Part shown: in pieces, positions 1 through 11,115 of the stretch
How positions within the stretch are numbered: the first letter of the stretch is position 1
Layout of the letters: each line of letters starts with the position of its first letter
Source of the DNA: Globomyces pollinis-pini
Taxonomy: Eukaryota > Chytridiomycota > Chytridiomycetes > Rhizophydiales > Globomycetaceae
Reading direction: 5' to 3'
Assembly (NCBI GenBank): GCA_025399215.1
Contig: MU621518.1
Span: forward strand, 1-12,428
DNA length: 12,428 bases
The notes under the pieces: model-generated
Told to the model about the DNA's origin: nothing
The model's database searches: none
What the model saw: the letters and a program-made list of their open reading frames with translations, nothing else
Made by a program: the position numbers and the translations under genes

Positions 1-642
1 AACCGACCTGGAGTGTTTGCCTTGACGTATGATGATGGTGTATTCAACTATACCAATCAATTACTCGATATCTTGGAAGCTAACAATGTACCAGCTACTT
101 TCTTCATCAATGCCTTCAATTGGGGAGATATTACCGTTGAACCATACAAATCCGTCTTCAAACGATTATATAATTCCAAGCATCAATTGGCCAGTCACAC
201 TTATGATCATTTAGATCTCAATACTGCCACTAACGATCAACTTTGGGCACAAATGTACCGAAACGATTATGCATTCAAAGAATTAGTTGGTGTCCGACCT
301 ATCTATATGAGACCTCCATATGGAAGTGTCAACCAAAACACATTAACGGCATTAAACAGTTGGGGATACAAAGCCATCTGGATGAATATTGATTCATCTG
401 ATGTGGATCATCCAGCTGATCCAAATGCAGTTGAACTTAGTAAACAGAGTTATGATGTTACTATTATCAAAGGAGATCCAACCAAAGACTCATACATTTC
501 CTTACAACATGATACTTTGATCGAAACTGCAATTGATTGGACGAAAACCTTAATTCCATATGTTAGATCAAAAGGATATCAATTTGTAACTGTTGGTGAC
601 TGTTTAGGTGAACCAAACAAAAATCAATGGTATCGAGCTTAA
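1..642 (+). CDS. CDA: Chitin deacetylase (carbohydrate esterase family 4), 5' partial
   Basis: This is the C-terminal 213 residues of a polysaccharide deacetylase that removes N-acetyl groups from chitin to give chitosan, normally at the cell wall or outside the cell. The frame is open from base 1, so the start and any signal peptide lie upstream. All five NodB/CE4 motifs are visible. Motif 1 is TYDDG (25-39), with the catalytic-base and metal-binding aspartates. Motif 2 is SHTYDH (193-210), with both metal histidines. Motif 3 is RPPYG (310-324). Motif 4 is DSSD (391-402), where families usually show a tryptophan after the last D and this protein has V. Motif 5 is LQHD (502-513). Motif 1 ends in V instead of the usual P. 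The protein stops right after a CLGE...WYR ending typical of the Mucor-like group, so it has no Ser/Thr-rich tail or GPI signal and is probably soluble and secreted. Chitin as substrate is inferred from family resemblance. Confidence 0.9.
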   Translation, partial: NRPGVFALTYDDGVFNYTNQLLDILEANNVPATFFINAFNWGDITVEPYKSVFKRLYNSKHQLASHTYDHLDLNTATNDQLWAQMYRNDYAFKELVGVRPIYMRPPYGSVNQNTLTALNSWGYKAIWMNIDSSDVDHPADPNAVELSKQSYDVTIIKGDPTKDSYISLQHDTLIETAIDWTKTLIPYVRSKGYQFVTVGDCLGEPNKNQWYRA

Positions 643-663
643 TTTTCAATCTTGAATTAAAAC

Positions 664-669
664 AATAAA
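664..669 (+). terminator. AATAAA polyadenylation signal of the chitin deacetylase gene
   Basis: A canonical AATAAA lies 22 nt after the deacetylase stop codon. The next gene converges from the right with its stop at 763, so the two 3' ends are only about 120 nt apart and their untranslated regions probably overlap. Confidence 0.55.
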
Positions 670-762
670 GTATTGATTTAGAAAAAATAGGTTTAAAGCT
701 ACAATTTAAATTGCAAACATAAACATGCTTTATATTTCATTGAGTTTAGTACTAAAGAGTCT

Positions 763-1790
763 TTATCCAATGATAGCAGCCATCGAGAACTTGACTCTTC
801 TCATTCCCTTGTTATGGTTTGGAGTGTACGGTGTTTGAATGGCCAATTTTGTATCATGGTAGAAGAAACTAAACACTAGAGCAACCAAAACGGAATAAAT
901 ACTAGAAGATACATTCAAAGTTGCATTTGGAGTCACGTCAGCGGTCTAATGGTAGATTATTAGTATCAAAATATTTACGATTGCGCTTTGAGGGAGTTGG
1001 TTATTTGCAACTCCAATTATGAACATGAAGAACATGGCCACAAAGGATAACACTCCAGTTGATATTGGATTACTATATAGTAACCAAGTTGGAAGTGAGA
1101 TTTTGTTTTCATCTTGAAGTTTACGCAAGTACTGAGCAGTCTTAAACATGTTAGAATTCAAATGTAATGGAATACCGAAAAAGTAGCATACATATAAACT
1201 AACAATTCAAAGAATAGTGCGTATATTTGATAGATTCCAAATGAATTGATTTCCATTCCAAATGCTATGGTCAGGTAGGATTCATTTACCATGGAACAGG
1301 AATGGCATAACAATTCGCGTGAAAACCAAAAAATAAGAAATGACTACTCGTACATCCAATCTATTTTCATCAGTTACAGCTTTTGGAGTGATGATCAATC
1401 CATTGGTTCGAATCAACACAACTACAGGTAAAAAAATATTAGTGCTTACTAATGACAGTGAAAATATGTGACAATTCAGTCAACCAGTTGGCAAGAATCA
1501 AAAAGAGTACACTTCCGACTGCACCAGTTGTGGTATCACCTTGATGGTAATCCAAACCAAAAAATATAGCCTTCAAAATTTCATTCAATAATTTAATGCA
1601 TAATGTAGTTATGATACTGATTTGAATATTCTGTTCACCTCTTGACAAGGACATATCACGTATTAACCATACTAATCTACCAGATACGAATATCTGAAGT
1701 ATTAATGAAAATCTGAATATTTACTGGTAGTACTAGTAAAATGATTGCTGATAGAATAGAAATAACAAATGGTCCAGAAGATTCGATCAT
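763..1790 (-). CDS. Seven-transmembrane protein, GPCR-like topology, family not recognised
   Basis: Reading from ATG at 1790, I join exons 1790-1725, 1693-1450, 1421-1290, 1264-1176, 1140-979 and 945-763, giving 291 residues. The five introns are 31, 28, 25, 35 and 33 nt, all GT-AG, several with a CTAAT or CTAAC branch-like site. The product has seven hydrophobic spans at about residues 6-27, 45-66, 79-108, 126-148, 156-178, 203-222 and 240-261. Loops after spans 1, 3 and 5 and the C-tail carry the basic residues. The loop between spans 6 and 7 has two N-glycosylation sequons (NAT at 237, NVS at 242). This fits an extracellular N-terminus and cytoplasmic C-tail, as in G-protein-coupled receptors. 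I see no diagnostic family motif, so a receptor role is inference from topology only; a transporter or RTA1-like protein is possible. It converges on the chitin deacetylase gene. Confidence 0.65.
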
Positions 1791-2338
1791 TTTGTAAGTA
1801 TCTGCTTAATTTGATTTCAAATGGTCAAGTTTATTTTTTCTTATTTATGTTTATGTTGATTTGTTTAACTCGAAGGTGGGGGGTTTTATTATCACTTCCA
1901 CTTTGCTAAAATTGGTTTGGTGGTTTAAAATTATTATAGTAGAAATACAGTTATTTTTATTGGTTTGATTTTACCAGACAAATTTTTTGTACCGAAATTT
2001 TGAATGGGTATCCAACAATCCCATTCATAACAAAAAAGTTTATGATATAAACATATATGATTCTTAATTGCTGTTTTTTAAATTGATTATGAGATTAACT
2101 TTCTTTGGACACGTAACTGATTTGGTGGGTGGTAACTGGTAATTGATCATGGTGATGATGACCCAAGAAAAAGAGGCAGTCCATGTACCAATCTATCATC
2201 CATTCACATATTTTTGGATTCAAGTATTTAGCAGTGGCTGGTTTAATAATAATTCAATTTATTCGCAGGTCAAAAGTCAACTCTGGTACCATGTGAGAAT
2301 CAAATCCTGCATATTTTTTACGTTTATTCTTTGAAAGA
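1791..2338. other. Intergenic spacer between divergent genes
   Basis: This 548-nt AT-rich stretch separates the starts of the seven-transmembrane gene (-) and the zinc-ribbon gene (+) and should hold both promoters. I see no convincing coding sequence. There is an 8-bp perfect hairpin (TGAATGGG at 2001-2008 with CCCATTCA at 2020-2027, 11-nt loop) and a G-run near 1877. Neither has an assigned role. Confidence 0.6.
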
Positions 2339-2707
2339 ATGGACATTCAGATCAGATGCCAAGACTGCAATGAAGAATTCCCATTCACTGCTGGACAACA
2401 GTACTTTTATCAAAGTAGAGGATTTACAAACCCAAAGAGATGTCCTAGATGTAAGTCTGCCAAAAAGAAACTTCATCAAAATATTTCAGATGGGTTTAAA
2501 AATCATCGTGTTAGTGCTGTTCCAAAGAATGCTGTTATCTGTGCTTGGTGTGGTAATCCTTGTCATTCAGAATTGCATTGTCGATGGAAAGAAAGGGCAA
2601 CTTGTAGTCATTGTGGAAGGATTGGATATCCAACTAGCGTGGGAATGGCTAGAGGTATCCGTACAAATTCAGTCGAAATGGCCTGCAAATGCAATGCATT
2701 GATTTGA
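2339..2707 (+). CDS. Small double zinc-ribbon protein
   Basis: This is an intact, intronless 122-residue protein. The N-terminal half matches the 'probable zinc ribbon' (zf-trcl) family pattern: CxxC at residues 7 and 10, then the characteristic EFxFTAGQQxFYxxxGFxNPKRC stretch, then CxxC at 35 and 38. The second half has a separate ribbon-like set, CAWCG (68, 71) and CSHCG (89, 92), with extra cysteines at 75, 81, 116 and 118. Basic residues (KSAKKK at 39-44) follow the first ribbon. It is therefore probably a nucleic-acid- or protein-binding zinc protein, but its partner and process are unknown. The ATG at 2339 is chosen because the ribbon starts six residues later and the frame has no better start. 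It converges on AFG2 with 77 nt between stop codons. Confidence 0.8.
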   Translation: MDIQIRCQDCNEEFPFTAGQQYFYQSRGFTNPKRCPRCKSAKKKLHQNISDGFKNHRVSAVPKNAVICAWCGNPCHSELHCRWKERATCSHCGRIGYPTSVGMARGIRTNSVEMACKCNALI

Positions 2708-2716
2708 TTTGAATCA

Positions 2717-2722
2717 AATAAA
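2717..2722 (+). terminator. AATAAA polyadenylation signal of the zinc-ribbon gene
   Basis: A canonical AATAAA lies 10 nt after the stop codon at 2705-2707, inside the 77-nt gap to the converging AFG2 gene. On the other strand an AATAAA (2786-2781) overlaps the AFG2 stop codon itself. Confidence 0.5.
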
Positions 2723-2784
2723 AAAACCTTAAACTTATGTTTCCCAATACACTGTTCTAATTTAAAATAAATATTATGTATTTA

Positions 2785-5606
<2,822 letters not shown>

Positions 5607-5747
5607 CTTTGTTTTTGAATGGTGAAATTTAACTCCATCCAAATCCACTTCATCTATCTTTGAACTAGTCTCGTAAAATATGAAGGAAGAAAATAAAGTT
5701 GTATGAATCTGTTATATGTAATTCATTGATAATTTAACCGTGTATTA

Positions 5748-5882
5748 TTTAATGGACGTTTGAATTCATTTGATTTAACGTGTAATTGAAACTGGATTAA
5801 CTCAATGAAAACTTGAATTGGTGGATACTTTGTAAATATCATATCTTCAATATGATACTTTCACCAAACAACGTCCATTAAA
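5748..5882. repeat. 135-bp segment bounded by 13-bp perfect inverted repeats (possible miniature element)
   Basis: TTTAATGGACGTT at 5748-5760 is matched by AACGTCCATTAAA at 5870-5882. Inside is a second small palindrome, TATCATAT (5837-5844) and ATATGATA (5850-5857), with a 5-nt loop. There is no coding sequence and no convincing target-site duplication, so a solo miniature inverted-repeat element is only one reading. A paired protein-binding site upstream of AFG2 is another. Confidence 0.35.
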
Positions 5883-5905
5883 ACAGTGTTCACTAAAAAA
5901 CGTAT

Positions 5906-5911
5906 TTTATT
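5906..5911 (-). terminator. AATAAA polyadenylation signal of the Rab11 gene
   Basis: On the minus strand AATAAA follows the Rab11 stop codon (5931-5929) by 17 nt. The spacing is normal for a fungal polyadenylation element. Confidence 0.5.
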
Positions 5912-5928
5912 GAGCCGAGTTCCTATTT

Positions 5929-7015
5929 TTAACAACAACCACCTGCTGCTTTCTTTTTGTTATCAGTTGGCGCGATATTGATAGACTGTCCACCTCCAAC
6001 TTTTTTATTTGCACCTCCTTCATTCTCCAGTGCTTTGCTAGAAACAACCTTGTAAATTTCTATACTTGGTTAACGATAGATAACGTTACCTCCTAAAATA
6101 TTTTGGAAACTTGTTTCTACGTTGGTTGCTTCCAAAGCTGATGTTTCGATAAAAGAAATAGATTGCGAAGCTATCATAAATACTAATTAAAATCCAGTTA
6201 CTTGCAAATTCCTTAGCTTCTTCTGTTGGTACTGCTCGAAGGTGATTTAAATCACATTTATTTCCAACAAGCATAATCACAATATTAGCATCAGCATGAT
6301 CGCGTAATTCCTTTAACCATCTTTCTACACTTTCAAATGTTTTTTGTTGAGAAATGTCATAAACCAATAAAGCACCCACAGCACCTCTGTAATATCTGGA
6401 AAAGGTTAGAAATGAAATACAATAAAAAATTCCAATGAATAATTTGTGATGACAAATTTGTTTGCAAGTTCCAATCATCACATATGACTAGAAACAAAGC
6501 CTACAAGAGAGTCACATGTACAAAACAGATTAATTGTATATCGATGATAAGAAAAGTAACATACGCACTAGTAATTGCTCTGTAACGTTCTTGACCAGCA
6601 GTATCCTATGATAAGAGGAGCAAAAGTTACCCAAATCTGAGCCTTAATTGTTTTGCTATCCACTTGAATAGAACGAGTAGCGAATTCAACACCAATAGTA
6701 GATTTTGAGTCCATATTGAATTCATTTCTTGTGAATCGAGCCAATAAATTTGATTTACCGACACCAGAATCACCAATCAAAACCACTAAAAAGAGTTAAT
6801 AATAAATAACGACGATTAATGATAATAAAAAGATCAATAATATAAGCAATAGATAAATAGTTAAAACCGGTTAGAAATGAAAGTGATAAAATCAGTTATC
6901 AACAGGGGACAAGGAGTGATAATCGGGAACAACACGCATAAGGATATAAGAATCAAACCAATATCAATGAGTATCTCCTACCTTTGAATAAAAAATCGTA
7001 TTCTTCGTTTGCCAT
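5929..7015 (-). CDS. RAB11: Rab11/Ypt31-family small GTPase
   Basis: Six exons (7015-6982, 6785-6631, 6605-6565, 6395-6202, 6170-6090, 6059-5929) give 211 residues, close to the usual length of about 216. GTP-binding motifs are intact: GDSGVGKSN (16-24), switch [19 protein letters not shown] (64-69), NKCD (122-125) and ETSAL (150-154). GKSNLLxRFTRNEF and the effector region are the Rab11 signature within the Rab family. The C-terminal Gly-Gly-Cys-Cys is the double-geranylgeranylation site that anchors the protein to membranes. In fungi this GTPase controls late-Golgi exit, endosome recycling and secretion to the growing tip. Introns are 196, 25, 169, 31 and 30 nt; the first and third are far longer than any other intron here. 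The gene precedes AFG2 in the same direction and diverges from UTP14. Confidence 0.96.
6396..6564 (-). other. Unusually long third intron of Rab11
   Basis: This 169-nt intron has a GTATGT donor and a TCTAAC branch-like site just before the CCAG acceptor. It contains an 8-bp inverted repeat (TGTGATGA 6445-6452, TCATCACA 6475-6482). No complete snoRNA signature was found: the UGAUGA match lacks a following CUGA box. Confidence 0.75.
6786..6981 (-). other. Long first intron of Rab11
   Basis: This 196-nt intron (GTAGGA donor, TTTTTAG acceptor) interrupts the gene after codon 11 plus one base. It is the longest intron in the window. A long first intron near the promoter can carry regulatory sites, but none is recognisable here. 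Confidence 0.8.
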
Positions 7016-7319
7016 TTAGAAAGAAAGAAGCAAGAGGACGCCACGAACAAATTCACACAATGCCATCATCCTCCACTAGATAACACTAAAGCAAATTAGA
7101 TATTTGTAAATATTTAATATTCATACAACTACTGTTGTTGAAAAGTCTTATTTCTAATAAGGTCTATAACGTGTTGTGTATAGTATCAGTACAATAAATA
7201 TACTATTATGAGTATTCTTTAGTTGGTATTTTTATTAGAATTTTTGTTAATAGTATTCCATTCTATTGATTTGATAATTCATATTTTTTTTTTTTTTTTT
7301 TGAATTCAAATTTAGATTC
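7016..7319. promoter_or_regulatory. Shared divergent spacer of Rab11 and UTP14, with an 18-T run
   Basis: Rab11 starts leftward at 7015 and UTP14 rightward at 7320, so both promoters must fit in these 304 nt unless they extend into the genes. A homopolymer of 18 T (7284-7301) lies 18 nt before the UTP14 ATG. Poly(dA:dT) tracts exclude nucleosomes in fungal promoters. That role here is inference, and no specific factor site is recognised. Confidence 0.5.
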
Positions 7320-10285
7320 ATGGGAAAAAGAATCAATAAATCTTTGTTGGATGTCTATGACGCCCAAGACAATGGTGACCAATCAAAAAAACTATTGGCT
7401 AGGAGAGGTGGTGGTGGTGGACATGATGGTAGAAACTTGGATTGGAATGTAGACAATTTTGATTTTGATATTGATAACATTGACTCGGATGATGATGAAG
7501 AAATTTCAGAAGATGGTGCTTTTAATGAAGAGGATGAAGAACGTTATGGACTATTTTTTACAAATAACAAATTTAAGAAACCTGTTGAAGAATCTGAACA
7601 GGAGGAAAGTTTTGATGAAGATGATGATGATGAGTTCATGGACATCTCTGAAATGTTAAATGATGAACCAAAACCTGTGGTAGCTAAAACCACCAAACAG
7701 TCTACAAAAGAAACTTCAAAAAAATTCTCTCTTTTACTTCCTAAAGAGAATGATTTATCTGCATCAGAATCGGATGCTATAGTAGAAGAATTTTCTGATG
7801 AAGACGAGAGTGATGATGACCAAGTGGATGTATCTGGGTTAATTGACAAACTTGGCACAAAGGAATCTCTAAATAAGAAAAGAAAACGACTACAGGAGAG
7901 AACAGAAGCGTTTGAGGAGTCGGAATATATGCCCTCAAAAGCTGAGCTAACTGGAAGAAAGAAATTGGCTTTAACGGATTTAGTGGGTGTCGTTGCAGAA
8001 GAAACAGGCTTTGGTGAACTCAAAAGTCAATTGGGAGTTCTGCGGAAACATGCTGCAGCCCCTATCAGTGTTCCATTAGTTCCTAGAATGCAAGAAAAAC
8101 TGAATAGAGCAGCTGCTAGAGAAGAAACTGAAAAAGATGTGTCAAAATGGAATCCAATTGTACGTCAAAATCGACAAGCTGAACAGTTATCTTTCCCCAT
8201 GAATGTACCTGCTCCTAAAAACATAACCAGTGGTGCTCTTGTAGGGAATTTTCAGGTAACATTATTGGGTTTATTCACACATAGCCATTTAATGATATGG
8301 AAATAGAGATTAACAATATGCTGGAGCAGTCTGGACTTACAGAGAAAAAATTAAAAGAGACAGAAGAGTTGGAATTGAAAAAGTTGTCAAAAGCTGAAGT
8401 ACGAGTGTTATTGAATTTAATCATTAGGTTATTGAAAGACAACAGCATTTAGCTAAAATGAGATCACTTATGTTTTTCAAAGAGCAAAAGCAGAAACAAA
8501 TTGCAAAGATTAAAAGTAAAACGTACAGAAAGATTGCAAATAAGGCTGCTGAAAAGAATAAAATGTCACTGGAAGAATTGCATCAACTGGATCCAGATTT
8601 GGCACGTCAAGAAAAAGAAAAACTGGAATTTGATCGTGCTAAAGAGCGAATGACTTTGAAACACAAGAATACAAGTAAATGGGCGAAGCGAATGATTGGT
8701 CGTCAAAGAGAAGAAGGAACCGAGGTAATTCAAGTATACTTATGCAATTAAAGGGTCAAAAAGCTCTCTTGAATCAATTAAAACGTGGAGAACAACTGAA
8801 ACGAAAAATTGAAGGGTTTGATTCAGATGAATCAGAATACAACGCGACAGATGATGAAGAAAATGCTTTGGGAGATGGAATAAATCATTTAAAAAAACTT
8901 GAAGAAGATATTCAAGAATCCGAAGAACCTACAAAAGGAATATTTGCAATGAAATTCATGAAAAAAGGTCTAGAGCAACAAAAGAAAGAGAGTGCATTGG
9001 CAATCGAAGAAGCAAAACGTGAAATACAAAGTTACGAAAGTGGTGACTACACTTTAACAGAGCCAGAAACCAAAGTAAATACTCATGGCCGACACGTATT
9101 TAACCAATCACAAAAAATTCGTCCAAAAGTAACAAATCAAGTGTCTGACGTATCCGAATTTCAAGACACACAAGAATTTAACGTCAAATCTTCAGGGTCA
9201 CTGAATATACATACGAATACTAGTCAGCCACTGTTCCAAGTAGAATCGTTTGACGATGATGCTGAGATTTCAAACAGTAAATCTATTTCTACACATAATG
9301 TCAACAAAACCAAGATAGCCGAGGTACCAGAAGTGCAAGAAATACCCAAAGAGTCCCTTGAAACTGAGGATGTGATTGTCAAAGAAATTACAAAACCAAA
9401 GAAGATCAAAAAATCAAAACTTCGAAAACAAATGGAAAAGAAAGAAGAACCAGTGGAAACCAATGATGTTGAAAATCCTTGGTTGATTGGAGACGGTTCC
9501 ACGGCAGTAAAGAAGTCTATAGTAGTTTCACATAAATCACACGAACGAATGGGTAAATCTGAAAAGTCATTAGCCAAACTTTTAAATGAGAAGAAAAAAG
9601 TACTTACATCAAATGATGCAGAAGAAGATGAAGAATGGATCGTTCAAGCACCAGCCGTAGAATCTAACGTAGATGGAAATGAAACACAAACAAAGAAACA
9701 AAAGAAAAAGGCAAAGAAGACTAAAAATGTCAATGGGGATGATGAAATTGCACATGTGGATGATTTAGATACAATGGACATTATGCAAATGGCTTTTGCA
9801 AATGATGATGTTGGCAAAGTAATATTTTAAAAACAATTAAATTTTTAGGATTTTCAAATTGAAAAAGAAAAATTGGCCAAGATTGAAACAGGAGTCGTTG
9901 AAGAATCTGTTTTGCCTGGTTGGGGTGGTTGGAGTGGACCTGGAATGAATCAAAAACCCAAAGTGAAGAAAGTAAAGAAATCTGGAGGAGTTGCATTAAG
10001 TAAACGTAAAGATAAAAATTTACAAAATGTCATCATCAATGAAAAAAGACAGAAAAAGGTAACTAACTTATTGAAAAAATTGATAATCATTAGGTATCTA
10101 AATACTATCAAAAACAATTACCACATGGATTTGATAATGCAACCCAATATGAACGTACCATGAATACACCATTAGGTAAAGAATGGAATACACCAAGTTC
10201 GTTTAATAGTCTTGTCAAACCAAAGATTGTGACTCGTATGGGTGCTGTCATTCATCCACTCAAGTATACAAGTAAACCAAAATAA
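7320..10285 (+). CDS. UTP14: UTP14, SSU processome component
   Basis: Six exons (7320-8255, 8285-8398, 8428-8724, 8754-9818, 9849-10058, 10094-10285) encode 937 residues, slightly longer than yeast Utp14 (about 900). UTP14 belongs to the nucleolar small-subunit processome, where it binds U3-associated pre-rRNA and activates the helicase Dhr1 for 40S maturation. Acidic, low-complexity blocks fill the first 180 residues. Conserved parts follow: the PLVPRMQEKLNRAA to NRQAEQLSFP block near 255-295, KIKSKTYRKI (377-386), the LPGWGGWSG motif (826-834) and a C-terminal NVIINEKRQKK to EWNTPSSF block. All five introns (29, 29, 29, 30, 35 nt) are phase 0. A long antisense frame over the acidic part is only a composition shadow. 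The charged region at 450-800 is poorly conserved, as usual for the family. Confidence 0.95.
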
Positions 10286-10340
10286 GATTACAATTATTCT
10301 AATGAATCATTTTAATATTTAAAAAGACTTGTAGTTTCTT

Positions 10341-10346
10341 AATAAA
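10341..10346 (+). terminator. AATAAA polyadenylation signal of UTP14
   Basis: AATAAA occurs 55 nt after the UTP14 stop codon (10283-10285). It is the only canonical match before the repeat-rich region begins. Confidence 0.5.
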
Positions 10347-10409
10347 CAATATATAAAAAGGAAACTGATATTTACGCACGGTTTTCTTATGATATATTCA
10401 TTTTCCAAT

Positions 10410-10481
10410 GAGGATGGGTTAGAAGAGGAATCTGATAATGGGTTAGAGGACTCGTCTGATGATGAGTTAGAAGATACAAAT
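10410..10481 (+). repeat. Three degenerate 24-nt tandem units coding an acidic peptide
   Basis: Units at 10410-10433, 10434-10457 and 10458-10481 each read roughly (E/D)(D/N)(G/E)LE followed by acidic or polar residues. They lie in a small open frame (ATG 10389, stop 10488-10490, 33 residues). The frame is too short and too low in complexity to call as a gene. It ends where the FAR1-like frame begins and may be the acidic leader of the same decayed gene. Confidence 0.5.
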
Positions 10482-10680
10482 CTATTATAAGGATGAATGG
10501 GTTAACCTTACCACTAAAACAAGCAGGGTCGGACGTGTAGCCCTAAAATGCGATAGAGGTGGAGTTTACAAAAGTACACGTAAACAAGGTAGAAATAGCT
10601 CATCCAAACTAGCTGCATGTCCATTCGAAATTGTTTTACTGTTATTGGGCATTGTGTATTTCCGTCAGGTCGAAATGTGA
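10471..10680 (+). pseudogene. FAR1-type (WRKY-GCM1 fold) zinc-domain relic, likely from a MULE transposase gene
   Basis: The frame from 10471 to the stop at 10678-10680 reads KDEW, then VALKCDRGGVYK, a basic segment with SSSKL, then AACPFEI. The spacing CDRGG...CPF is the hallmark of the FAR1 DNA-binding domain found at the N-terminus of MULE-type transposases and their domesticated relatives. These are common in Mucoromycota genomes. No ATG lies in this frame, the upstream acidic repeat is in another frame, and after CPFEI the frame drifts into unrelated hydrophobic residues and a stop. The distal zinc-binding residues and any transposase core are missing. It is read as a decayed fragment. 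A very short unrecognised intron could also explain the frame change. Confidence 0.5.
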
Positions 10681-11115
10681 CGATATTTTCATTCATTATT
10701 GTTTAAAACAATAAGACCTTATTGCCTTTGCTCCTATCGGCAGTAGTACATATTACTGAATGATACCAGTTATCTTAACCAAAATTATGTCCAAATTATG
10801 TCCAAAGTCACTCAAAACATGAAGGTATCGAAGATAGCCATTTGTGTTAAAAAACTGTGAACAGACTTTATCTTGTAGAAAGTCTAGGATACTTCGTGTT
10901 AGACTCTAGCATCTTGGCCAATATCAATGATACCAGGTAAACATATCGGAGATTAGCAATATAGCTATCAGCATAGCAATGCCATACTAATGAAAACACT
11001 TGAATGATACCAGTTTTGTTAATCGATGATTATTGCTATAAATATTTAACAATTTATAATATATAACTTAGATATTTATACTAACACTAGAAGGAATTGC
11101 TAAATTATATCACAT

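Larger units (their letters stand above)
5607..5928. other. Spacer: AFG2 upstream region and Rab11 3' region
   Basis: These 322 nt contain the AFG2 promoter side and the Rab11 3' untranslated region. No gene is visible. The middle is bounded by a 13-bp perfect inverted repeat, listed separately. Confidence 0.6.
10286..11115. other. Gene-poor, repeat-like spacer
   Basis: This stretch of 830 nt between UTP14 and the Crinkler-type gene has no intact gene. It holds an acidic 24-nt repeat tract, a FAR1-like zinc-domain relic, a tandem 11-nt duplication (AAATTATGTCC at 10782-10792 and 10793-10803), three copies of AATGATACCAG, and a 7-bp hairpin (AGACTTT 10863-10869, AAAGTCT 10879-10885). The content suggests decayed mobile-element DNA. 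Confidence 0.55.

Noticed and set aside
1405..1414. GGTTCGAATC resembling a tRNA B box
   Set aside because: It lies inside exon 3 of the 7TM gene on the other strand, with no A box, cloverleaf or Pol III terminator around it.
2143..2334. 63-codon frame upstream of the zinc-ribbon gene
   Set aside because: It is out of frame with that gene, has no recognisable motif and lies in an AT-rich promoter region.
6445..6482. Possible C/D-box snoRNA in Rab11 intron 3 (UGAUGA match)
   Set aside because: There is no CUGA box D at a sensible distance on either strand. The box-C-like match appears on both strands simply because it is part of an inverted repeat.
7544..8023. 159-codon serine-rich frame antisense to UTP14
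   Set aside because: It is the complement of GAT/GAA-rich acidic codons in UTP14 exon 1 and shows no family features.
10514..10696. 60-codon minus-strand frame in the spacer
   Set aside because: It overlaps the FAR1-like relic, which has a recognisable domain pattern on the plus strand; the minus frame has none.
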